The notes beneath the pieces are model-generated. The model had not been told where the DNA came from. It saw only the letters and a program-made list of their open reading frames with translations, and ran no database searches. A DNA stretch of 64,000 nt, from NCBI RefSeq assembly GCF_018324205.1, contig NZ_AP023356.1:9833807-9897806 (forward strand), written 5' to 3'. Below are positions 25,380 through 31,942 of the stretch, one piece after another (within the stretch, counting starts at the first letter, position 1; the number at the start of each line of letters is the position of its first letter). The position numbers and the translations under genes are program-made. Source of the DNA: Actinoplanes ianthinogenes (GTDB lineage: Bacteria; Actinomycetota; Actinomycetes; Mycobacteriales; Micromonosporaceae).

Positions 25380-25393
25380 TGACATAAGTGTCA
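25380..25393. promoter_or_regulatory. TGACA-TAAG-TGTCA palindrome, probable MerR operator
   Basis: A 14-base palindrome between the divergent MFS and MerR starts. MerR proteins bind dyads placed between promoter elements, so the location fits control of the MFS gene and autoregulation. Confidence 0.55.
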
Positions 25394-25409
25394 AGGTCAA
25401 GGGTGGATC

Positions 25410-25760
25410 ATGCTGATCAATGAGCTGTCTCACCGCAGCGGCGTGAGTGCCCGGGCGCTGCGCCACTACGACCGGCTGGGCCTGCTGTCCTCGCGCCGCC
25501 TCGACAACGGTTACCGCGACTTCACCGACTGCGCCGTCGAGGAGGTGCGCCGCATCCGGCTCCTCCTCGACATCGGACTCACTCTGCAAGCCGCGGCGCA
25601 GGTCCTCCCGTGCTTCACCGAGGACGGCGAGCTGACCGCGTGCCCGACCGCCCGGGAGCGGCTGCGCGGTCAGATCCTGGAGGTGGACAGTTCCATCGCC
25701 CAGCTCCAACGCCTCCGCGAGCAGCTCACCGGCACCCTCGCCAACCTGGTCGACATCTAG
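25410..25760 (+). CDS. MerR-family transcriptional regulator
   Basis: A 116-residue regulator. The N-terminal winged helix is INELSHRSGVSARALRHYDRLGLL with the second wing element NGYRDF, followed by a long dimerisation coiled coil to the C-terminus. Two Cys (CFTEDGELTAC) lie 11 residues apart in the linker, and metal or thiol sensing is possible but unproven. GGGTGG precedes the ATG. It shares a control region with the divergent MFS gene. Confidence 0.92.
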   Translation: MLINELSHRSGVSARALRHYDRLGLLSSRRLDNGYRDFTDCAVEEVRRIRLLLDIGLTLQAAAQVLPCFTEDGELTACPTARERLRGQILEVDSSIAQLQRLREQLTGTLANLVDI

Positions 25761-25773
25761 GCGACCGATCCTC

Positions 25774-25810
25774 AACGCGGGTTGATCAGAGTCCCTGATC
25801 AACCCGCGTT
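25774..25810 (+). terminator. Perfect 16-bp hairpin after MerR gene
   Basis: AACGCGGGTTGATCAG pairs with its exact complement across a 5-base loop, followed by CCTTGTG. This compact stem begins 14 bases after the MerR stop. Confidence 0.75.
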
Positions 25811-25854
25811 CCTTGTGTGCGGGCAAAGACGCGCCTCGTACCCCTTACGGCCCC

Positions 25855-25884
25855 TTGTCGCTAGTCACCTGCTCCGCGTACAGT
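25855..25884 (+). promoter_or_regulatory. Promoter placing the start site on the ATG of the Rpn-like gene
   Basis: TTGTCG at 25855-25860 and TACAGT at 25879-25884 are 18 bases apart. A start about seven bases after the -10 box would fall on the A of the ATG at 25891, so a leaderless mRNA is expected. Confidence 0.45.
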
Positions 25885-25890
25885 TGTCGC

Positions 25891-26838
25891 ATGCCACCTA
25901 CCACCGCCGGAAGCGGGCGGAAAACGGGGAAACGGTCCGGCACCTCACGCGTGCCGCGACCACGCGAAGCCGTCCGGGACTACGACGGCCTGTTCAAGGC
26001 CTTGCTGGAAGCCAATCCGAAAGACACGTTGCGCCTGCTGTGCGGAGTCGAGGTCGACGAGGCGGTCGTGATCGTCGACGGCCCGACCGAAATAAACCGC
26101 AAACGCAGCATGCACATGGACAAGGTGTTCGCCGCTCTGGCAACGGACGGCATCGTCGACATTCACCACATCGAGGTCCAGGTCCAGCGCACCGCCGACT
26201 TCCAGGTCCGGATGGTCGGCTACTGGGTCGGGCTGGCCGACAAGTACGACGAGTCGAAACACCGGATCCACCAGACCGTGATCTGGCCCGACGGTGGCGG
26301 CTACCCGGGCTCCTTCCAGCGCGATTGCCTGAGCCTGGACTACCGGGTGGTCAACGTCCCGGAGGACCTCGACCCGGAGGAAGTGCTGCGGACCCCGCTG
26401 GCCCCGCTCGCCCTGTGGTCGACCAGGCGCCCGCCCGACGTCGTCGAGCGGGTGGCCGACCGGATCGCCGCGCAGACCGACCCGGAGCAACGCCTGGTCC
26501 AGACCGAGATGAGCCTGCTCGCAGCAGAGGACATCGCCCGTCACATCGTCACAGCACTGAGGAGTAGAGGCATGCGATTCAACCTGGCGGAAACCGAGGT
26601 CGGCCGCGAGATCGCCGAGGAGAACCTGAACCTCGGCCGCGAAGAGGGCCGACAAGAAGGCCGGCAAGAGGGCTGCGAGGAGGGGCTGGTCCGTTCGATG
26701 ACACTTTTCCTGCAGAGCCGCTTCGGTGAGTTCGCCGGCCTGGAGGACCTGGCGCGCAAACTCGTGGCCGACGACCACGCGGCCAACGTGGCACGGGTCC
26801 TGAGCGGCGCCTCGCTGGAAGAACTGCGGAAGTCCTGA
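25891..26838 (+). CDS. Rpn-like PD-(D/E)XK family protein (putative recombination-promoting nuclease)
   Basis: A 315-residue cytoplasmic protein. The N-terminal nuclease-like domain has RDYDGLFKALLEANP, MDKVFAAL, and HHIEVQVQRTADFQVRMVGY, where the E-x-Q-x-Q pattern takes the place of the E-x-K active-site strand. This is followed by a helical region and a repeat of charged GREEGRQEGRQEG units near residues 249-262, typical of Rpn/YhgA-like proteins. No ribosome site is seen; the promoter suggests a leaderless message. No IS ends flank it. Confidence 0.75.
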   Translation: MPPTTAGSGRKTGKRSGTSRVPRPREAVRDYDGLFKALLEANPKDTLRLLCGVEVDEAVVIVDGPTEINRKRSMHMDKVFAALATDGIVDIHHIEVQVQRTADFQVRMVGYWVGLADKYDESKHRIHQTVIWPDGGGYPGSFQRDCLSLDYRVVNVPEDLDPEEVLRTPLAPLALWSTRRPPDVVERVADRIAAQTDPEQRLVQTEMSLLAAEDIARHIVTALRSRGMRFNLAETEVGREIAEENLNLGREEGRQEGRQEGCEEGLVRSMTLFLQSRFGEFAGLEDLARKLVADDHAANVARVLSGASLEELRKS

Positions 26839-27227
26839 GGTCCCGCCTCGCGCTCGCCGCCGGGCGGCTCCTTCTGCAGGTGACCGCCGTTGTGGCCGCC
26901 GGCGGCGTGCTGATGGGCACGACCGGTCATCGAGTCAACGTTGACCTCCCCACGATCCGGCCTTCCGCGTCACCGGCGGACCGCCTCAGATCTGGCTGGC
27001 GCCGCCGTCCACGTAGATCTCCGCGCCGGTCATGAAGCGGTTCGTCGGCCGGCTCACCCGGGCCGTCGACGAGGGCGACCTGCACGCCACCGTCGACCTC
27101 GCCCTGCGCGCCGTCCCCAGGACACCCCGGATAACCCAGGGCCGCCACGGCCGGAGAGCTCACCGCAACCCGCGCGATGGCGACACTCGACGTCCGCGAC
27201 CGGGTCGCTCGGCTTTCGACCGCCGAT
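26839..27227. other. Gene-poor interval with decayed sequence
   Basis: These 389 bases hold no open frame with coding character except the short SDR-like tail at 26986-27060 on the minus strand. The interval looks like the remains of a deleted gene between the Rpn-like gene and the SDR gene. Confidence 0.4.
26986..27060 (-). pseudogene. C-terminal remnant of a short-chain dehydrogenase
   Basis: The minus strand reads NRFMTGAEIYVDGGASQI followed by a stop at 26986-26988. This is the standard ending of SDR enzymes (TG-x-E-x-x-V-D-G-G). Upstream sequence no longer shows an SDR core, so only the tail survives. It is not a copy of the intact SDR at 27228, whose end differs. Confidence 0.5.
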
Positions 27228-28004
27228 TTACGGTACGCCCGAAGCGTCCTGAGCCTGGGCCTCGTCCGGTTCGCCGGGTAGCCGGCGCGGCCGATCGCCA
27301 CCCGGCATCTCCACCACCGTTCCGCCGGTTCCCCGCTGAACGAGGTCCAGCACGACGGCGACCACCTCAGCCGGGGGAATCAGTGGGCGAGAGGCCGCGC
27401 GTTCGGCGGCGCCCATGCGCTGCCATTGGTCGTGCGCCCGGCTCAGCCCGATCCAGTCCGGTGCCACGCACATCACCCGGATCCCGTCGGTGCCCGCCAA
27501 GCCGCCCAACGTGGAGGTGAATCGGATCAGGCCGGCCTTGGCCGCACCGTACTCGGGCGAACCGTAGGACTGGAAACCGACTCCACCACTCGAGGAGATG
27601 TTGACTATCGCGCCCCGGCCCTGTGCCCGCATGGGATCGAGAACGAGCTGGCTGAGCATCATCGGCGCGACGAGGTTCAGGTCGATCGTCGCGGCCCACT
27701 CGGAAGCCGTCGCCTCCGGATACTGCCGCCGCGGGGTCCAGCCACCGGCGTTGTTGACGAGCACGTGGGGGCCGCCGAGCGCCTGCGCGGCCGCCACGAT
27801 GCGGTCCATGTCATGACGCTCCCGCACGTTGGCACGCAACGCACGAGCGGGCACCCCGTGCGCCTCGACCACGTTCGCACATGCCCGCGCGGCCTGCTCG
27901 TCGATGTCGGCCACCACAACGCCGTAGCCGCCGCGGGCCAGCCCCAGCGCGATCTCTCGCCCCAACCCCGCACCGCCGCCGGTCACGATCGCCGTATCGG
28001 CCAT
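27228..28004 (-). CDS. Short-chain dehydrogenase/reductase (SDR)
   Basis: A 258-residue NAD(P)-dependent oxidoreductase of the classical SDR type. It has TGGGAGLG at residues 9-16, DID as the cofactor-choosing Asp stretch, NNAG, the catalytic Ser in SSSGG and YGAAK. The last 60 residues depart from the usual SDR ending and carry GGDRPRRLPGEPDEAQAQ, a charged tail. GGGAG lies upstream of the ATG at 28004. No substrate can be inferred from neighbours. Confidence 0.9.
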   Translation of the reverse strand: MADTAIVTGGGAGLGREIALGLARGGYGVVVADIDEQAARACANVVEAHGVPARALRANVRERHDMDRIVAAAQALGGPHVLVNNAGGWTPRRQYPEATASEWAATIDLNLVAPMMLSQLVLDPMRAQGRGAIVNISSSGGVGFQSYGSPEYGAAKAGLIRFTSTLGGLAGTDGIRVMCVAPDWIGLSRAHDQWQRMGAAERAASRPLIPPAEVVAVVLDLVQRGTGGTVVEMPGGDRPRRLPGEPDEAQAQDASGVP

Positions 28005-28105
28005 GATCACGCTCCCTGAAGCCGTCCGTCGTGATCGGTCTATACCCACCGACCGGCCGAGAACCGCTCACGGCCCGTTCCTCCACCATGGGGATCGGTT
28101 GCCGT

Positions 28106-28423
28106 TCAGTCACCGGCCTCTTCCGGCTCGTCGAACGCGAGAGTCAATCGACTCCGGTAGGCACCTCCGGGCGAGGGCCTCAAGCTCGGCGGACCAGCCG
28201 GCTCGACGTCCTCCGTCCAGACCTTCACCGCCCGGAAGCCGAACCCGTCCTGCTCGGCGGCCTCGGCCCGGAACCATACGTGCCGGCCCGCTGCGAGCTG
28301 CCTGAAGCCACCTGTCGCGATTGCCGAGAAATGCACCCAGCACCCGCCCGGAACGGCCGGTCCATCGATGACTCCCCAGCCCTCGTCCGCGTGGAATTCA
28401 CGCACAACACCACCGTCGGCCAT
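28106..28423 (-). CDS. Cold-shock-domain-like protein
   Basis: A 105-residue protein. Its first 70 residues follow the cold-shock OB fold: GVVREFHADEGWGVIDG corresponds to the RNP1 strand (normally KGFGFI), and CWVHFSAI to RNP2 (VFVHFS). The aromatic positions are partly changed (Trp for Phe), so nucleic-acid binding may differ. The C-terminal 30 residues are a Pro/Ser-rich tail. Probably a divergent single-strand nucleic-acid-binding protein. The start is the ATG at 28423. Confidence 0.75.
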   Translation of the reverse strand: MADGGVVREFHADEGWGVIDGPAVPGGCWVHFSAIATGGFRQLAAGRHVWFRAEAAEQDGFGFRAVKVWTEDVEPAGPPSLRPSPGGAYRSRLTLAFDEPEEAGD

Positions 28424-28503
28424 GTCGCCAGTCTGCCCGACCGAGCCCGGGCCCCGGCACCAGTTCAAGATCGAGTGCCGTAGGGTTCGCATGCTGTCGA
28501 TGG

Positions 28504-29142
28504 ATGGAGACGCACGGGCGTTCGGGATCACGCTGGGCAGGGGTCGCGAGCCTGCTGATCATGGTGGTGGCCGGCTGCTCGAACGAGGCAGGTGCGGCGG
28601 ATTCATCGGCCGTCAGCCAGGAGCCGGCTCGACGTTGGCAGGGATTTCTGCCGGGTTGCCGCGAGCTGACAGCTCCTCCCTATGGGGCGGCACCGACGGG
28701 CACACGGGTTGCCAGCCGTGTCGCACCCGGGGAGCGAGCGATGCTCGACAAGGTGATTCCGGGCGCGTCGTTCGAACAGGCGACATGCGAATACGCCGTC
28801 GCCAGCCAGCCGCTCCCGGGCATCTCGGCCGACCTCAAGATTTTCGGCGGGGAGGCCGGCACGGCGGAGGCAACGGCCTGGTTCGAGTCGGAGAAGCAGG
28901 CGGCCGGCCAACTGGGTGGTGGAGTCGACAACGCCGAGATCCCGGACCTCGCGGATGGAGCGGTCGCTCTCTATCGGGAGCCGGTGCTGTACCTCACCGC
29001 ACGCTCCGGCAACGCCTGCGTCTCCGTCGGATTCAGGCCCGGCGTGGAAGCCGCCCGGACGTTCGACAAACTGCACCCGCTGCAACAACAGCTGCCGGCG
29101 TTGACGGCAGTCATGAAGGACGTGCTCACCAGCCTGACGTAG
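28504..29142 (+). CDS. Hypothetical lipoprotein
   Basis: A 212-residue protein with signal sequence and lipobox VVAGC near residue 25. The mature part has two Cys (PGCREL and ATCEYAV) and the segment ADLKIFGGEAGTAEATAWFE, a pattern shared by actinobacterial surface lipoproteins of the DUF3558 kind, although the match is loose. The C-terminus is helical. No operon partner. Function unknown. Confidence 0.7.
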   Translation: METHGRSGSRWAGVASLLIMVVAGCSNEAGAADSSAVSQEPARRWQGFLPGCRELTAPPYGAAPTGTRVASRVAPGERAMLDKVIPGASFEQATCEYAVASQPLPGISADLKIFGGEAGTAEATAWFESEKQAAGQLGGGVDNAEIPDLADGAVALYREPVLYLTARSGNACVSVGFRPGVEAARTFDKLHPLQQQLPALTAVMKDVLTSLT

Positions 29143-29173
29143 TGATCCGCGGTGGGTTCACCTCGCCGCACCG

Positions 29174-29374
29174 TCACGGGAAGGTGGGCCCGGGCGCGCG
29201 AGCGGCACACACCGCGCCGGGAGCGCCGGGCTCGTCGTGTTCGCGCTCGTATCCGCACTCACCGCAGCCCTGGACGGGATGGTGCTCGCGCCAATCGTGC
29301 CGGCACTCGCCGCACACGCCGTAGAAGCCAGGGGTGGCGCGTTGCCGCCCGAACATCCGGTCCCACCACGCCAT
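29174..29374 (-). CDS. Small Cys-rich (zinc-ribbon-like) protein
   Basis: A 66-residue protein with CGEC and CGEC motifs 15 residues apart (YGVCGECRHDW and VQGCGECGYE), plus a His-rich spacer. The four Cys could hold a zinc ion. It begins MAWWDRMFGRQR. It has no clear ribosome site, but codon usage is normal and both neighbours leave room for it. Function unknown. Confidence 0.55.
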   Translation of the reverse strand: MAWWDRMFGRQRATPGFYGVCGECRHDWREHHPVQGCGECGYEREHDEPGAPGAVCAARAPGPTFP

Positions 29375-29405
29375 CGCACCAAGGTAACCGGGCGGCAGGG
29401 TCCGT

Positions 29406-30152
29406 TCACGCCGAGCCCGATCCCCGCCATCGCCGGTACGCGCCGTCGAGCAGCGTCACCAGCTCGACCCGCTGCTCGCGGTCGAGCACCGCATAGGCCT
29501 GCCCGGCGAGCAGTTCGGTACGACGCTCAGCCGCGGCCAGCCGGGCCACGTCCTCCGGCGACGGCTCCGGATAGGGCCCACGCCAGCCGTTGGCCCGCGC
29601 CTTGCGTGCACCGGGGCCGGCGAGGATCGCGGCCACCGGGGTGAGCCCTTCCGCGATCACGGCACCGAGGTGCGAGGACCCACGGTGCTCCCGCAACCGG
29701 AGCAGGTTCAGTGCCAGCCGGGTGGACGGACGGTCGTCCGGCTCGGGCTGCGCCCGCCAGGCGGCGAAGAGCACCCGCCCCGACGCGTCCGCCGCCTCCA
29801 CCACCCGGGTGGTCAGGTCCGCCGCCCGGTCGAGTCCCGTGAGATGTCGCTCCGCCCACCGCGCGCAGAGGCCGACATCGGCCTGGACCAGCTCACCCAG
29901 CCGGCCCGTTCGGGACGCGGCGGCCCAGGCCGGACCGACCAGCTCCGGACCGAAGAAGCCGCAGGCGGCCCCCACCACCTCGGCCGGCACCGCCCCGAGC
30001 ACCCCGGCTCGTCCGCCGAAATAGAGCGGCCACCGGTCAGTGCCGAACCCGAACCGCTCGGCACATGCCGCGAACGACGGGTCGTCGCCGAACGCCGCCC
30101 CCATGGCGACGACGGCCGGCTTCACCGCCGCGGAGGTCTCTTCAGGTCTCAT
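29406..30152 (-). CDS. SCO6745-family protein
   Basis: A 248-residue helical cytoplasmic protein. Phrases such as YFGGRAGVLGAVPAEVV, FFGPELVGPAWAAA and LNLLRLREHRGSSHLGAVIAEGL follow the pattern of the actinobacterial SCO6745 family, whose role is unknown but which resembles HTH-containing regulators. The C-terminus contains the expected GPYPEPSPE and a terminal helix. The start is the ATG at 30152. Confidence in the family is moderate and the function is open. Confidence 0.7.
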   Translation of the reverse strand: MRPEETSAAVKPAVVAMGAAFGDDPSFAACAERFGFGTDRWPLYFGGRAGVLGAVPAEVVGAACGFFGPELVGPAWAAASRTGRLGELVQADVGLCARWAERHLTGLDRAADLTTRVVEAADASGRVLFAAWRAQPEPDDRPSTRLALNLLRLREHRGSSHLGAVIAEGLTPVAAILAGPGARKARANGWRGPYPEPSPEDVARLAAAERRTELLAGQAYAVLDREQRVELVTLLDGAYRRWRGSGSA

Positions 30153-30348
30153 CCGCTCGTTCTACCGGGTCGGCCTCCGGCTGTCAGGCGGGGTCGTTTC
30201 TCGCGGCTCATGACGACGGCGAGGGGTTCCCCCCTTCCGTAAATCGATATCTGTGAATAGCGTCACTCCTGTCTCACCGGTCGCGGCCACCCCGCCGCAC
30301 CGGAACTCGAGCCCGCCCGACACCCCCGGGCGGGAAGGGAGTGCGCAG

Positions 30349-31878
30349 ATGTCACGAATCCCCCTCGGTATAGCGCTGGCCGCCGGCACCGCCGCGGCCA
30401 CCGCCCTGGTCGCGGTCTCCGGCCCCGCGGCCGCACAGGCGCCCACCCCCACGGTGGACCCGGTCGCGCAGGCCGACGCGGTGGTCGCCGCCCGCCCGGC
30501 CGCGCTCCAGGCCGGCAGCCACGACGCCTTCCGGCGCAGCCAGGTCATCCGGTCGCAGGGCCTCACCTACGCCGCCTACGACCGGACGTACAAGGGACTT
30601 CAGGTCAAGGGCGGCGACCTCGTGGTGGTCACCGACAATGCCGGGCAGACCCGGTACACGTCGGTGGCGCAGAGCAGCCCGATCGGCGAGCTGTCCACCG
30701 TACCGAAAATCTCTGAAAAGTCCGCGGTCGCGACCGCGAAGCAGCAGCTCAAGAGCGTGTCCGGCGTCGAAGCGACGCGGTTGATCGTCGTCGCGACCGA
30801 GGGACGGGCGCCGGCGCTGGCCTACGAGACGACGGTCAACGGCACCGGGGCGAAGGGCGCCAGCCGGCTGACCGTGGACGTGGACGCGGTCAGCGGCAAG
30901 GTGCTGTCCACCGAGGAGCACGTCACCGAGGTGACCGGCACCGGGACCGGCTGGATCAACGGCACGGTGTCGCTGAACACCACGCTGTCCGGCTCGACGT
31001 ACTCGATGAAGGACCCCTCGGTCACCAACCTGAGCTGCCAGGACGCGTCCGGCCGGAGGACCTTCACCGGCTCGGACAACGTGTGGGGCAACGGTGTCGG
31101 CACCAACCGGGAGACCGGCTGCGTGGACGCGCTCTACGTGGCACAGCGGCAGGTGTCGATGCTGTCGGCGTGGCTGGGCCGCAACGCCCAGAACGGCTCC
31201 GGCGGCGCGTGGCCGATCCGGGTCGGGCTGAACCAGCAGAACGCCTACTACGACGGCACCCAGGTGCAGATCGGCAAGAACACCGCGGGTAAGTGGATCT
31301 CGTCGCTGGACGTCGTCGGGCACGAGCTGGGCCACGGCATCGACGACCGGACGCCGGGCGGCATCTCGCGCGGCGGCACCCAGGAGTTCGTCGCGGACAC
31401 GTTCGGCGCGGCGACCGAGGCGTACGCGGCGAACCCGAACGACCCGGCCGACTACCAGGTCGGCGAGGAGGTCAACCTGGTCGGCAGCGGGCCGATCCGG
31501 TACATGTACAACCCGTCGCTCGCCGGTGACAGCAACTGCTACTCCAGCAGCACGCCGAGCCAGGAGGTGCACGCCGCGGCCGGGCCCGGCAACCACTGGT
31601 TCTACCTGCTGGCGCAGGGCAGCAGCGGCAACGGCCAGCCGTCCAGCCCGACCTGCAACGGCTCGTCGGTGACCGGTGTGGGCGTGCAGACCGCTATCAA
31701 GATCATGTACAACGCCATGCTGCTGAAGACGTCCAGCTCGTCGTACGCGAAGTACCGGGTCTGGACGCTGCAGGCGGCCAAGAACCTGTACCCGGGCAGC
31801 TGCACCAATTTCAACGCGGTCAAGGCCGCGTGGAACGCGGTCAGCCTGCCGGCCCAGTCCGGCGAGCCCACCTGCTGA
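30349..31878 (+). CDS. Secreted M4-family (thermolysin-like) metalloprotease
   Basis: A 509-residue preproprotein. The signal peptide (1-32) ends AAA. An FTP/PepSY propeptide follows (DRTYKGLQVKGGDLVVVTD and VSGKVLSTEEH). The mature protease has the zinc motif HELGH at residues 325-329, third ligand Glu346 in QEFVAD, and the catalytic His416 in GPGNHWFYLL. GAAGGGAG lies upstream of the ATG. It digests extracellular protein and would supply the amino acids, histidine included, used by the hut operon. It is followed by a hairpin at 31889-31942. Confidence 0.95.
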   Translation: MSRIPLGIALAAGTAAATALVAVSGPAAAQAPTPTVDPVAQADAVVAARPAALQAGSHDAFRRSQVIRSQGLTYAAYDRTYKGLQVKGGDLVVVTDNAGQTRYTSVAQSSPIGELSTVPKISEKSAVATAKQQLKSVSGVEATRLIVVATEGRAPALAYETTVNGTGAKGASRLTVDVDAVSGKVLSTEEHVTEVTGTGTGWINGTVSLNTTLSGSTYSMKDPSVTNLSCQDASGRRTFTGSDNVWGNGVGTNRETGCVDALYVAQRQVSMLSAWLGRNAQNGSGGAWPIRVGLNQQNAYYDGTQVQIGKNTAGKWISSLDVVGHELGHGIDDRTPGGISRGGTQEFVADTFGAATEAYAANPNDPADYQVGEEVNLVGSGPIRYMYNPSLAGDSNCYSSSTPSQEVHAAAGPGNHWFYLLAQGSSGNGQPSSPTCNGSSVTGVGVQTAIKIMYNAMLLKTSSSSYAKYRVWTLQAAKNLYPGSCTNFNAVKAAWNAVSLPAQSGEPTC

Positions 31879-31888
31879 TCCGCGCACG

Positions 31889-31942
31889 GCGGCCCGTTCC
31901 GCTCGATCGAGGCATTTGCACGCGTCGAGTAGAACGGGCCGC
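31889..31942 (+). terminator. Hairpin abutting the next start codon
   Basis: GCGGCCCGTTC at 31889-31899 pairs perfectly with 31932-31942; smaller complementary CTCGA/TCGAG pieces are nested inside. The right arm ends on the base before the ATG of the next gene. It may end the protease transcript or mask the ribosome site of the downstream gene. Confidence 0.45.

Noticed and set aside
26927..27301. A 124-codon gene on the minus strand
   Set aside because: Arg-rich composition without motifs; the SDR-like tail in another frame accounts for the conserved part.
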